In this document: piece by piece, positions 19,033-27,794 of the stretch | Layout of the letters: each line of letters starts with the position of its first letter | How positions within the stretch are numbered: the first letter of the stretch is position 1 | Assembly: GCA_002862205.1 (NCBI GenBank) | Contig: PKCN01000071.1 | Coordinates: forward strand, 1 to 44,622 | Source: Planctomycetaceae bacterium | GTDB taxonomy: Bacteria; Planctomycetota; Planctomycetia; Pirellulales; Pirellulaceae | DNA length: 44,622 bases | Reading direction: 5' to 3' | Made by a program: the position numbers and the translations under genes | Notes under the pieces: generated by a model | Seen by the model: the letters and a program-made list of their open reading frames with translations, nothing else | Database searches by the model: none | Told to the model about the DNA's origin: nothing

Positions 19033-19046
19033 AGGCTGATCAGCCT
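19033..19046. terminator. Perfect 14-bp palindrome after msrA
   Basis: AGGCTGATCAGCCT begins 6 bases after the msrA stop codon (minus strand). It could form a short stem or be a protein site. No U tract follows on the msrA strand, so terminator function is uncertain. Confidence 0.35.
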
Positions 19047-19051
19047 GACTG

Positions 19052-19762
19052 CTATTCGCCTTTTTTCTTGATTTTATCGCCAAATTCGCGATTGAACTTC
19101 CGTACTTTGTTACGCACAACTGCACGACAGTAACCCGCGTTAGGATTCCTCGCAAAATAATCCTGATGGTATTCCTCTGCAGGATAGAATTTTGAAGCGA
19201 CCTCCATGGTCGTCACAATAGGCCCGTCGCCGTCTGCGTTCAATTTTTTGATGTACTTTTCGGCCAGCACCTTCTGCTTGTCATCGTGGAAGAAGACGGC
19301 ACTGCGATACTGCGGGCCTGCATCAGCCCCTTGTCGGTTGAGCGTGGTGGGATCATGAGTTTTGAAAAACACTTCGAGCAGTTCTTCATAAGTCGTTTTG
19401 CTTGGATCGTAGTAAATCTCAACGGCCTCCGCGTGACCGGTCTTTTTGCCACAGACCTGTTGATACGTCGGGTTCTTCACATGGCCGCCGATGTAACCGG
19501 AAACGACGTCATTGACGCCACGCATCCGTTCGTAGACAGCTTCGGTGCACCAGAAACAGCCACCCGCCAAGGTCGCTACTGCTTCTTCCTTGGAATTGTC
19601 GTCTGACTTATCGCTATTCTGGGAACCAACTTGATTCGGCTCTGAAACCAGTTCTTCTCCGGGGTTTGCGGCAGCAGCATTGCCACCGCCCATCACTGCC
19701 ATGAAAAACACAACAGAGCCCAGCAAGCCAAACAACGACAGCCTTCTTTTATTTACTGACAT
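19052..19762 (-). CDS. msrA: Exported peptide methionine sulfoxide reductase MsrA
   Basis: From the ATG at 19762 (AAGG about 9 nt upstream) the protein has 236 residues. A signal peptide (SLFGLLGSVVFFMAVMGG, ending near AAAA) precedes a low-complexity linker rich in Ser, Asp and Lys, then the MsrA domain. The active-site motif GCFWC lies at residues 68-72 with the catalytic Cys at 69. It is followed by YIGGHVKNPTYQQVCGKKTGHAEAVEIYYDP, DPTTLNRQGADAGPQYRS and the C-terminal Cys in NAGYCRAVV (all read in pieces). It reduces methionine-S-sulfoxide in exported proteins. The long linker suggests membrane tethering or periplasmic location. The frame is open to 19807, but that extension would spoil the signal peptide. 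Confidence 0.95.
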   Translation of the reverse strand: MSVNKRRLSLFGLLGSVVFFMAVMGGGNAAAANPGEELVSEPNQVGSQNSDKSDDNSKEEAVATLAGGCFWCTEAVYERMRGVNDVVSGYIGGHVKNPTYQQVCGKKTGHAEAVEIYYDPSKTTYEELLEVFFKTHDPTTLNRQGADAGPQYRSAVFFHDDKQKVLAEKYIKKLNADGDGPIVTTMEVASKFYPAEEYHQDYFARNPNAGYCRAVVRNKVRKFNREFGDKIKKKGE

Positions 19763-20316
19763 CACGGTAAACCTTGATCTCCACGGACATTGATGGCACC
19801 CACGCACCTGACGTCAGTGCCGCGGATTCGCATTTGAACATATCGAGCATTCAGCGTGCTGGGAGGCGTCCCAACCCGACCAAACATCGCCAGCACGTGC
19901 CTTTATCATACAAAATGGGCGAGGCCTTGTTGAAGTGAAGTTTCAGCCTTTCGCGCATCCACGGCACATTCTTGCTCTGTAATTCGTGATAATCCAACAT
20001 CCGCAGGCTCCTTCGTTGCCCCAATCCGCAGCAGAAGTCAGGAAATGCGGCATTATCGCGGAACAAATTCTCCCATAGAAAATAGGGTTGCAAGCATCAC
20101 TCAACCCTTAAAAAACACCTCTGCAGCGATTCCCGGCGACCGCCCGCACTGCATTATCGTCCCAACAGGGCACCCTAGTGACAGGAAACAGCCGTTGGTC
20201 TGATAATCACATCCAAGCGAACTTGTTGCTTCGAGCCGACAAACTCGTTGCTCCACCAACTCCATCTTCAACCCACCAACGACTGGCAAACCGCCGTCAT
20301 TCGCCCGAACCACCGC
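19763..20316. other. Divergent spacer between msrA and the thioesterase gene
   Basis: About 550 bp. The minus-strand frame 19851-20093 and the others here lack family resemblance. No tandem array or clear hairpin was found. Confidence 0.5.
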
Positions 20317-20760
20317 ATGTCTGATTTTTTTGATTACCAACACTCGGTCACCCCTGACGAGATCGATGCCCAAGGCCACGTGCACAATTTGCGTTACTTG
20401 CAGTGGACACTTTGGGCTGCAGGTGCACACAGCCGTGCCGGTGGCTGGGATAGCCAACAGGCGTTAGAGCAGAAACTGGGCTGGGTGGTCCGCAACCACG
20501 ACATCACCTACCGCGCCGCTGCCATGGAAGGAGATTCAATCATCATCCGCACCTGGGTGGCTGACATTGCAAAATTTGCCTCGCTGAGAAAGTACTTGAT
20601 TTGCAGATCAGCCGATGAAACGATTCTGGCCAAGGTGGAAACTCGCTGGGTCTACGTCGATCTTTCCCAGCCCAAAGTGATCGCGATCCCAGAAGCACTG
20701 AAAACACAGCTCCGGGTATGCGACCCTGCTCCCAGTCCACCATGGGGTACGAAGCAATGA
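20317..20760 (+). CDS. Acyl-CoA thioesterase-like hotdog protein (4HBT family)
   Basis: 147 residues from the ATG at 20317. The hotdog signature is DEIDAQGHVHNLRYLQW, where D-x-x-G-H-V-x-N-x-x-Y-L matches the active-site helix of 4-hydroxybenzoyl-CoA thioesterase/YbgC-type enzymes. Further matches are VRNHDITYRAAAMEGDSIIIRTWV and ETRWVYVD. The tail SPPWGTKQ is not part of the fold. The natural acyl substrate cannot be read. The stop codon overlaps the start of the next gene (ATGA at 20757-20760), so the two are translationally coupled. Confidence 0.87.
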   Translation: MSDFFDYQHSVTPDEIDAQGHVHNLRYLQWTLWAAGAHSRAGGWDSQQALEQKLGWVVRNHDITYRAAAMEGDSIIIRTWVADIAKFASLRKYLICRSADETILAKVETRWVYVDLSQPKVIAIPEALKTQLRVCDPAPSPPWGTKQ

Positions 20761-21266
20761 CACGCACCGCAAAGCAGCCATCGCTGATGGAAAAGTCCAA
20801 TCCAAACAGAGACACCTCGACTGAACCAGAGCTTTTGATGCGTGATCGCTTGCTGCTGCTATTCCTTCGCATGGTGGGGGCAGCTGCCCTTCTTGCTTTC
20901 CTTGCTTCTGTGATGCCCGAGGCCTGGATCGTCGAGATCGCCGAAGAGCTTGGGTTTGATCCATTCCCGAACTCACCGTTGACGTTTTATCTTGCCAGAA
21001 ATCTGTCGCTGTTGTACGGATTTGTCGGAGCGACCCTTCTGATCATTGCCACTGACCTTGAACGCTATCGCCCGCTGGTACGTTACGCTGCTCTGGGAAC
21101 GATCCTCTTCAGCGGCTGTCAATTGATCGTCGACTCAATGTCAGGCTTACCACTGTGGTGGACTTGGGGTGAATCAGGATCAACGCTCATAGGCGGCATG
21201 CTGCTGTTCTGGCTCCAGAAAACCAAATCTTCACCGAGTGAGTCTCGCGACGGCAAACGCGGTTGA
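20757..21266 (+). CDS. Small membrane protein of unknown function, coupled to the thioesterase
   Basis: 169 residues. The ATG at 20757 overlaps the thioesterase stop (ATGA). Starts further upstream (20718, 20742) exist but would overlap more. After a hydrophilic N terminus (about 35 residues), the protein has four predicted membrane spans: LLLLFLRMVGAAALLAFLASV; LTFYLARNLSLLYGFVGATLLI; LVRYAALGTILFSGCQLIVD; and STLIGGMLLFWLQ. DLERYRPLVRY lies between spans 2 and 3. The arrangement resembles small bacterial membrane proteins of unknown function found next to enzymes. No catalytic motif is seen. The C-terminal tail is charged. Confidence 0.75.
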   Translation: MTRTAKQPSLMEKSNPNRDTSTEPELLMRDRLLLLFLRMVGAAALLAFLASVMPEAWIVEIAEELGFDPFPNSPLTFYLARNLSLLYGFVGATLLIIATDLERYRPLVRYAALGTILFSGCQLIVDSMSGLPLWWTWGESGSTLIGGMLLFWLQKTKSSPSESRDGKRG

Positions 21267-21288
21267 TTCTGCTACCCCCGGTTCCCCT

Positions 21289-21324
21289 CGTCGAATTCCA
21301 ATCGTCGAATTCCAATCGTCGAAA
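21289..21324. repeat. 14-bp tandem array, about 2.5 copies
   Basis: CGTCGAATTCCAAT at 21289-21302 and 21303-21316, then a partial copy CGTCGAAATT. It lies between the convergent genes ending at 21266 and 21431. A near-palindrome GTAAAAAGCTTTTCAC follows at 21338-21353. Confidence 0.92.
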
Positions 21325-21430
21325 TTGCCTCGTCAAAGTAAAAAGCTTTTCACAACAGGGATGCCGAAAAGCAGCTCACATCAGGCATGGTTTTTGATCT
21401 GAGCCAACGGGCAGTGTTACCCCGCCTGTC

Positions 21431-22135
21431 CTAGCCAGCGTGCTCATGCCGCTCAAGCAGTTGGCGTATATTTTGGGTCAAAACAAGCACTTCGTTCGCT
21501 CCCAGTACGGGAGGAATCTGCTCGAGATAATCAACGGGCAAGGCCTTCTGCTCCAAAAAAGCAGCCACTTTGGACGCATCTTGATCCCGATAGTTTTCAA
21601 CCACGTGGTAAGACGCCACCCCGAGAATACGATCCGATATTTGCATGACCCGACGTCGCCACTCTTTCTTTTGATCAATACTCTGATCAATACACTGATC
21701 AATACTCACAGCACGACGTTGCTGTTGTTGCAGGACCAGCATCACACTTTGCTGCCAGCCCCCGAGCCCGGATGCCGCATTGCTATCCTCCACCACCAGC
21801 TCACGGCCCTCAGCGACATCGCGATCCATCTCGTCAACCAACGCCTCGAACACATGCTGAAAGATGGCATCCACGGTCGCCTCCCACATTGCGGCTGGCT
21901 TCAGCAGTGTCTGCTCAGTGAGCAAAGCTGTCGTCACCTGTTCAAGCAGCCAAATCTTCTGCTCTGCCTCCCACTGGTCAAACCAATCGATTCCATAAAC
22001 ACGGTCTGTAGCATTGGATTCGGGATTACTGTTGCTCGCGGCCAAGCATTCCGGCAGCATCGATGCAACAGCTCGACACAGCAATCTGGACTCATGTCCT
22101 CGAAGACAACGCATTCCATCGACCGTCAACCACAT
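21431..22135 (-). CDS. Hypothetical cytosolic protein, coupled to the glycosyltransferase
   Basis: I do not recognise this 234-residue protein. It is acidic and helical, with no signal peptide or span. Segments are RVYGIDWFDQWEAEQKIWLLEQ, FQHVFEALVDEMDRD and GLGGWQQSVMLVLQQQQRR (read in pieces). The near-repeat SIDQCIDQSIDQ is encoded by a 12-bp in-frame tandem array at 21672-21707. The ATG at 22135 overlaps the end of the upstream gene by 10 bp, so the two form a coupled unit. Planctomycete gene pairs like this often hold a small protein of unknown role. The long glutamine run may be a slippage product. Confidence 0.7.
   Translation of the reverse strand: MWLTVDGMRCLRGHESRLLCRAVASMLPECLAASNSNPESNATDRVYGIDWFDQWEAEQKIWLLEQVTTALLTEQTLLKPAAMWEATVDAIFQHVFEALVDEMDRDVAEGRELVVEDSNAASGLGGWQQSVMLVLQQQQRRAVSIDQCIDQSIDQKKEWRRRVMQISDRILGVASYHVVENYRDQDASKVAAFLEQKALPVDYLEQIPPVLGANEVLVLTQNIRQLLERHEHAG
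21672..21707 (-). repeat. In-frame 12-bp tandem array, 3 copies
   Basis: TGATCAATACTC, TGATCAATACAC and TGATCAATACTC lie within the hypothetical gene and encode IDQ-containing four-residue repeats. Confidence 0.93.
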
Positions 22136-23565
22136 ACCGTGTCTCGCTCCGCATCTTCAGCTGACTCGCTTCGCCCTCTCAGTGGCGGAATTGCGGCTGC
22201 TGCCAGCAATGCGATTGCCGGTACCGCTGGCGCTCGCATCCGAATGTTGCTCCAGTACACCGCATGCACTGCGGTCAACGTCACCAACAGCGTCAGCACT
22301 GGCAGCCACTTAGCCGTGAACAATCGACGTCCTAACCGGCCCGCCCCCAGCAGCATCGCAACATACAAACAACAGCCATATATCCCAACCAACCTCAACA
22401 GCCATGACTGGCGTCCACCCACAGCACCTGGAAACGGATTCCAGAGTCTGCAGACTCGCACGCCAGCTGACCAAAGAAACATCCGTGGCTGACGGCGGAT
22501 CACGGCCTTCGCCGACTCGTAGGCCAGCAGGTCATCGGAATGCTCAGTCACAACAGCGATCACAGACTGATCCTGCACTCGGCGCCGCCCTTCCCAATTT
22601 CGCTGCCAAAATCCCTCGGTTCGCGGGTCGCCGTCATAACGATGAGAGTAAGCAATTTGAAATGGCTCGGAATCCCACTTCTCCCGATTCCAGCCGGTCC
22701 GCAGATACTGATAAAAAGAGGGATTATTTCCAAGCAACAAGGTGTAACCTCCATGTGTGGTCGCCCACACGGGATGCCCCACTGCTCGCACGTTCCGTAG
22801 CATCCAGCCAGCCACCACGATCGTCAGTGCAACCATCACCACTCCGCAGGGAACTGCCGCTGGAACCAGTCTCTGCTTCCAACTTTTCTTTGACACACTG
22901 CCAAAAGCGACCATCTCGAAAACAAACCAGGCAAAAACCAGCAATACCGCCCAGGCAAGAAAAGTGGGTCGAGCTAGAAACGCAAGACTCAACAGCCCCC
23001 CAAGCACCACTGCAAACAAGACATCATGCACTCGGTGTCGGCAGGCAGACCACCACCAAAAAATCAGACAAACAATGGTGGTTGCAAGCGTTTCAGTCAT
23101 CAGCACCGTTGACTGCTGAAGCAAAAGCGGATCCACCATGACCAGAATAGCCGCACCCGCGGGTCCCCAAAACGAAGTGTTTCGCGGAAGCATGGACAGA
23201 GCAGCCAAATACGTGAACAATACGGCGACGACTCCCAGCAACGTGTGCAAATACGCGACTGCCGCATTTGAAAGATTCTGGTTCACCAGTAACCATGACA
23301 ACACAGTCGGATACAACGGCGGGCGAAACGCGGTGGCAATCACTTCGCCGCTGTCTGCAGTCAAACCGAAGATCCCTGTCACGCCGAGTGTTTCAGCGAT
23401 TGCCCGATAAGCATCCGGATCAGCAGAATATTGCTCCAGACTCCGCCAGCAAACAGCACCTCGCACCAACAACGCACTGACAACCAGAAAAACGCCAACT
23501 CGCACCGCATTGCACCGCAACACTGAAAAGGCTTTGCCATCGCAATCTTTCGCATCCGCAGTCAC
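22126..23565 (-). CDS. Membrane glycosyltransferase of the ArnT/PMT (GT39-like) type
   Basis: 479 residues from a GTG at 23565. The protein is an integral membrane enzyme with about ten spans. The first periplasmic loop has the acidic sequence QYSADPDAYRAIAETLG, in the place where PMT/ArnT enzymes keep their catalytic Asp. FRPPLYPTVLSWLL, VLMTETLATTI and ARPTFLAWAV follow, all typical of the family (R-P-P-x-Y-P; T-E-x-L; R-P-T). The C-terminal region after FLWSAGVRVCRLWNPFPG is again spans. It would transfer a sugar from a polyprenyl phosphate carrier. The acceptor is unknown. Its start lies 17 bp from the divergent RND gene start, so the two promoters must overlap the opposite coding ends. 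Confidence 0.82.
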   Translation of the reverse strand: MTADAKDCDGKAFSVLRCNAVRVGVFLVVSALLVRGAVCWRSLEQYSADPDAYRAIAETLGVTGIFGLTADSGEVIATAFRPPLYPTVLSWLLVNQNLSNAAVAYLHTLLGVVAVLFTYLAALSMLPRNTSFWGPAGAAILVMVDPLLLQQSTVLMTETLATTIVCLIFWWWSACRHRVHDVLFAVVLGGLLSLAFLARPTFLAWAVLLVFAWFVFEMVAFGSVSKKSWKQRLVPAAVPCGVVMVALTIVVAGWMLRNVRAVGHPVWATTHGGYTLLLGNNPSFYQYLRTGWNREKWDSEPFQIAYSHRYDGDPRTEGFWQRNWEGRRRVQDQSVIAVVTEHSDDLLAYESAKAVIRRQPRMFLWSAGVRVCRLWNPFPGAVGGRQSWLLRLVGIYGCCLYVAMLLGAGRLGRRLFTAKWLPVLTLLVTLTAVHAVYWSNIRMRAPAVPAIALLAAAAIPPLRGRSESAEDAERDTVCG

Positions 23566-23582
23566 AACAAAACCTTTTCAAA

Positions 23583-26054
23583 TTGACTTCACCGCATCCC
23601 GACAAGCACCGATCGACCAAATCCAACCGCGGACCAACCGAGCCTGAATGGCCATGGCTGTTCGCCAGAAAACTCATCGCCGCTCGCTGGATTCTCTTTC
23701 TGCTCGGCTTGATTCTCTTTGGCTTTGCATTCCCGGCAGCACAACGCATCCGTTTCGAGCGTTCCATCGACTCGATGTTTCCTGCTGACGCTCCAGCTTA
23801 CCTTGCCTATCGCCAACTGCAGGAACAATTTGGCGGCAATGCCGTGGTCATGCTCGTCTATCAGGATAGCGAATTGACAGAAGATGCGGGAATCGAGCGA
23901 AACCGCATCATGTCAGAACGAGTCGCAGCCATTCCTGGCGTAAAAGGAGTGCTTTCGCCATCTGTCCTCAACGATGCGCTCTCCAAACTGCAACCGCTAT
24001 CAATCCTCAACAGGACGCCTACCCTGTTTCGAGAGGGGAACAAAATCGCGGAAGGTCTGGATGAAATTTTCGCTGGCTACACGCATTCACAAGATCACTC
24101 GCACGCGGCGATCGTCGCGATTCTGGAACCCGAACACCCACCCCAAACGATTCAACAACTGAAGGCTTTCGCAGTAAGTGTCCAGAATTCAAACATCCCC
24201 CCGGCGGTGCCGCCCCCAGTCGCTGCCCGCTCAACAACTCGTGGGACAATCAATCAAAAGTCGGCACCTCTGGATTCGTTCATCAGCCAGGCGGTCTTGG
24301 TGGGAGAACCAGTTCTGGTTCATGATGGATTCGCGTTGATCGAAAAAGATGGTGCAAAACTGGCGACAACGACGGTAATCCTGTTGTCAGTGGTCGTCCT
24401 GTTATCGTTACTCGATTTGCGGTTTGTTGTCATGTCGATGCTGTTGATTTTATGGTCAACCGTGATCACCCAGGCATGCATGGTTCTGATCGGCAGCAAC
24501 CTTTCGCTCGTTTCGACAATTTTGACAGCCATCATTACCGTGATCTCAGTGACCGCGGTGCTTCACATGGGTGTCCGTTTTCGCAACTCAAAGAACCGTG
24601 GCCACAACCAACAGCGAGCTGCCACCGAGTCGATTGCCCTGTTAGTGATGCCCATTTTATGGACGTGCATGACGGACGCCGCCGGATTTGCTGCTCTATC
24701 GATCTCCCAGATTTTACCGATCCGCGAATTTGGCATCATGATTGCCATTGCAGCACTCGCCGTATGTGCCGCAATATTACTTTTCTCGCCAGCATTAATG
24801 ATGCTGCCGAGCATCCGATTTCATCACCAGCTTGACCAGTTGCAACAACGTTTTTCGCGGGCACTGAGGCGGCGATGTGTCCAGCTTGCAGATGCCTCGA
24901 TTCGCTCCCCGGTAAAATGCCTGGTCGTGACTGGGACCATGGCAGTAATCGCAATCATTGGCTTGGGAAGAGCAGAAACGGAAACCAGCTTCCTCAACAA
25001 TTTCGACCCTGATAGTAAAGTCGTCTCGGCGTATCAGGAAGTCGAAACACAATTTGGCGGCGCGGGTGTCTGGGACGTCATCGTGGACGCTCCAACTGAA
25101 CTCAACGCCCCCTATCTCAAACAGGTGCGGTCGCTTGAACAACAGCTCAGATCCATTGAGATCAACGGCGAGAGACTCACCAAAGTTCTGAGCCTTGCCG
25201 ACGCCGATGAAGTGGCAAGTCGCTCTGCCGTTTCTGCCCTGCTATCTCCGTCATCGCGACTCTCTGCCATGTCGGTAGTGATGCCTGTTTTCTTCGATGC
25301 GCTGTTGAGTCAACCCAGCAACAACAAACGCAGATTTCGCATCATGCTGCGAAGCCGGGAGCAGCTCAACGCACAAACCAAAACGGCAATGATCAAAGAA
25401 GCCCAACGAGTAGTGCAAGCCCATGTCCGCAGTCCGGCATGGCGCAAGGTCACCAGTGGAACATCGCTCACCGAAAAAAGCCCCTCAGAACGCTCACAGC
25501 AGGCGGAGCCCACAGGACTGGTAACGGGATACTATGTAATCATGGCCGACTTGATCAACCAGTTGGTTCAGGATCAGTGGCGATGCTTTGCAACCTCAAG
25601 TGTGCTCATTCTGTTGCTCCTGTGGTTGGCCACCGGTACGCTCCGGCTTGCTCTGGTCGCATTAGTCCCCAATGTGCTGCCCGTCTTTCTGGTTCTCTCT
25701 CTGGTTGGGTTCACGGGAGGCAAAATCAACATGGGCGCGGCCATGATTGCGGCGGTATCTGTCGGATTGTCCATCGACGGTTCCGTACACTTTCTGGCTG
25801 GTTACCAGCGTGCCCGCCGTCGGAACCACACACCGCAAACGTCATCGCGGCACGCGGCCGGTAGAACAGGTGTACCATTGCTGCTGGCCACCGCTGCCCT
25901 GATTGCAGGTTTTGGCGTGATGTCAACGAGTGACTTTGCACCTACGGCGACGTTTGGAACGCTCGTCGCGTCTACTCTGGCCATCGGCACTGTGGTCAAT
26001 CTGACCCTCTTGCCAGCGTTCATAGCCTGGGCAGCGCCGGATCAGTCACCATGA
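23583..26054 (+). CDS. RND/MMPL family exporter
   Basis: 823 residues with the MMPL/HpnN layout. The first span follows LIAARWILFLLGLILFGFAF and leads to a periplasmic loop (RFERSIDSMFPADAPAYLAYRQL). A block of five spans (from TTVILLSVVVLLSLLDLRF) follows. A second span-loop begins at CLVVTGTMAVIAIIGLG with FDPDSKVVSAYQEVETQFGG, then a second block from WRCFATSSVLILLLLWLATG. GLSIDGSVHFLAGYQRARR is the conserved RND region. Such proteins export lipids or hopanoid-like molecules across the inner membrane with proton motive force. No ATG fits; TTG at 23583 is taken, with weak ribosome binding. The stop codon is inside a 15-bp tandem array. Confidence 0.88.
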   Translation: MTSPHPDKHRSTKSNRGPTEPEWPWLFARKLIAARWILFLLGLILFGFAFPAAQRIRFERSIDSMFPADAPAYLAYRQLQEQFGGNAVVMLVYQDSELTEDAGIERNRIMSERVAAIPGVKGVLSPSVLNDALSKLQPLSILNRTPTLFREGNKIAEGLDEIFAGYTHSQDHSHAAIVAILEPEHPPQTIQQLKAFAVSVQNSNIPPAVPPPVAARSTTRGTINQKSAPLDSFISQAVLVGEPVLVHDGFALIEKDGAKLATTTVILLSVVVLLSLLDLRFVVMSMLLILWSTVITQACMVLIGSNLSLVSTILTAIITVISVTAVLHMGVRFRNSKNRGHNQQRAATESIALLVMPILWTCMTDAAGFAALSISQILPIREFGIMIAIAALAVCAAILLFSPALMMLPSIRFHHQLDQLQQRFSRALRRRCVQLADASIRSPVKCLVVTGTMAVIAIIGLGRAETETSFLNNFDPDSKVVSAYQEVETQFGGAGVWDVIVDAPTELNAPYLKQVRSLEQQLRSIEINGERLTKVLSLADADEVASRSAVSALLSPSSRLSAMSVVMPVFFDALLSQPSNNKRRFRIMLRSREQLNAQTKTAMIKEAQRVVQAHVRSPAWRKVTSGTSLTEKSPSERSQQAEPTGLVTGYYVIMADLINQLVQDQWRCFATSSVLILLLLWLATGTLRLALVALVPNVLPVFLVLSLVGFTGGKINMGAAMIAAVSVGLSIDGSVHFLAGYQRARRRNHTPQTSSRHAAGRTGVPLLLATAALIAGFGVMSTSDFAPTATFGTLVASTLAIGTVVNLTLLPAFIAWAAPDQSP

Positions 26055-26117
26055 GCCCAGTTGCAATGAGCCCAGTCACAATGAGCCCAGTCACAATGAG
26101 CCCAGTCACAATGAGCC
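26043..26117. repeat. 15-bp tandem array, 5 copies, with in-frame stop codons
   Basis: Units CAGTCACCATGAGCC (26043-26057), CAGTTGCAATGAGCC (26058-26072) and CAGTCACAATGAGCC three times to 26117. The first unit contains the RND stop codon TGA (26052-26054). Because 15 is a multiple of 3, every later copy also has TGA in that frame. On the minus strand the units give TGA in the frame of the AAA+ gene, whose own stop is at 26127-26129. Confidence 0.98.
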
Positions 26118-26126
26118 CACAGCAAC

Positions 26127-27794
26127 TCACGCGTCAGCGACATCCGCCCAACCGACGTACTGCACATGGCTGCATTTCCCGCATTTGATTCGGCGCCCCA
26201 AAGACTCCGGCCCAATTCGGACCTTCGCACTGCAACTGTCACAATTGATCCGCAGCACGTGCTCGCTGGACACCAAGCTATCCAATTTTTGTTTGTCCAA
26301 CTCTGGAAAACTGATATCGATTGCGAGTAGTGTCGTCAACAACGATTCGGTCAATTGGCTCGCATCGGCAATTCGGTCAGCCAATCGCCGCACGCTATCC
26401 TCAAAGATATTACGCGCCAGACGCCCGTTACCGAAATGCCTGTCACGTTGACAATACAAATGATGAAATCCCATCAGCACACGATGCCTCGCATCACTGG
26501 GAATTTCATACTGATTCTGCTGGCACAAATGCTCAAAAATCCTGCCCAGCTGCAACGGCGTGTAATCGTCAAACTCAATCGTTGTATTGACGCGTGAAGA
26601 CAGACCCGGGTTGGATCGAATCAACTGTTTCATTTCGTTGCTGTAGCCGGCCAAAATCACAGCCACCGATTCACGATCATCTTCCATACGTTTGAGCAGG
26701 CACTGGACTGCCTCGCGTCCGTAGGCATCGTCACCGGAAGCATCGACCAGACTGTAGGCCTCATCAATGAAGAGGATCCCATTCAAGGCAGAATCGCATA
26801 GTTTGTTGGTTTTAGGTGCGGTTTGCCCCGCATACTCGGCAACGAGGCCACTGCGATCCGTTTCAACCACATGGCCGTTGCTCAGTGTCCCCAACGCGCC
26901 AAGAATCTGCCCCACAATTCGCGCAACGGTTGTCTTACCCGTCCCTGGATTCCCCACAAAGGACATGTGCAGACTGATCGGCATGGTAGTCAGGCCAGCG
27001 TCACGTCGCTGCCCCTGCAACCGCAGAAAATTGGTGTAACTTCTGACACGCTCCTTCACAGCATCCAAGCCAATCAACTCATCAAGTTCCTTCATCGCAA
27101 CCTCAAGTCGCCGCTCCCGTTCGGCTTCGGAAACCGGCTCAGTTGGCTCCGTTTGAGTCTTGTCGTGCTGTTTCTCTTTTTGCTGCTTTGCAATCGCACG
27201 ACTACCTGTGTTCGCATCACCCACTCGAGACTGTTCCGACGGTGCTGGCAGTGGTGCCAAAACCGATTGTGGATCTGCAGGATAAAGAGCCATGTCTATC
27301 TCACGTTGCAAAGTATGCAATGCGATGGACTCTTCATCGAGCAACTCCCCATCGCACTTGGCAACCAAATTTGCGAGTCTCATCACAATGGTTTCAACGT
27401 GAGACTTGCTGTCAGCCAGTGGCCCGTAACGGACAAAGGGTGCCACAAGTGAATCCCAATTCAACAGATCCGCCTGTTTGAATAATTCCGTTGCTGCATT
27501 TCGCAGATCATTACCGCGAAGTTTCTGATCCCAGAGGTGCTCGATCATGGCCGCGGCCACTTTCTTTTCCGGAGCACTCCATCTGTTATCGGCACGCACC
27601 ACGGTAACATAGACTTTGATCAGAAGGCCGCGATGCAAATCATCCATCAACTCGACGAAATTGGCGGCATCTCCTTCCAGCAACGTTGGGAAACGTCGTA
27701 CCATCCACGTCCCACATTGCCGGTACAGTTTCCCACAATCCCGCACAACGCGTCGAAGCATGCCAATCAAACGTGTATCGTCCAAGTCGTTCAT
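26127..27794 (-). CDS. CbxX/CfxQ-type AAA+ ATPase with C-terminal zinc ribbon
   Basis: 555 residues. Residues 1-170 are helical and resemble a TerB-like domain (VVRADNRWSAPEKKVAAAMIEHLW; LVAKCDGELLDEESIALHTLQ, in pieces). A charged linker covers about 185-225. The AAA+ module of CbxX/CfxQ type follows: IGLDAVKERVRSYTNFL, Walker A GNPGTGKTT at 281-289, Walker B ILFIDEAYSL at about 340-349, a YGREAVQCLLKRMEDDR stretch, the sensor region LAGYSNEM and the Arg finger region NPGLSSRV. The C terminus has two Cys pairs (C518/C521 and C538/C541) in INCDSC...KCGKC, which suggests a zinc ribbon. It remodels protein complexes with ATP in the cytosol; no Rubisco gene is present, so the target is unknown. 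The ATG has no strong ribosome binding site. Confidence 0.88.
   Translation of the reverse strand: MNDLDDTRLIGMLRRVVRDCGKLYRQCGTWMVRRFPTLLEGDAANFVELMDDLHRGLLIKVYVTVVRADNRWSAPEKKVAAAMIEHLWDQKLRGNDLRNAATELFKQADLLNWDSLVAPFVRYGPLADSKSHVETIVMRLANLVAKCDGELLDEESIALHTLQREIDMALYPADPQSVLAPLPAPSEQSRVGDANTGSRAIAKQQKEKQHDKTQTEPTEPVSEAERERRLEVAMKELDELIGLDAVKERVRSYTNFLRLQGQRRDAGLTTMPISLHMSFVGNPGTGKTTVARIVGQILGALGTLSNGHVVETDRSGLVAEYAGQTAPKTNKLCDSALNGILFIDEAYSLVDASGDDAYGREAVQCLLKRMEDDRESVAVILAGYSNEMKQLIRSNPGLSSRVNTTIEFDDYTPLQLGRIFEHLCQQNQYEIPSDARHRVLMGFHHLYCQRDRHFGNGRLARNIFEDSVRRLADRIADASQLTESLLTTLLAIDISFPELDKQKLDSLVSSEHVLRINCDSCSAKVRIGPESLGRRIKCGKCSHVQYVGWADVADA

Noticed and set aside
19851-20093. 80-codon minus-strand frame downstream of the divergent spacer
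   Set aside because: No family resemblance, no ribosome binding site.
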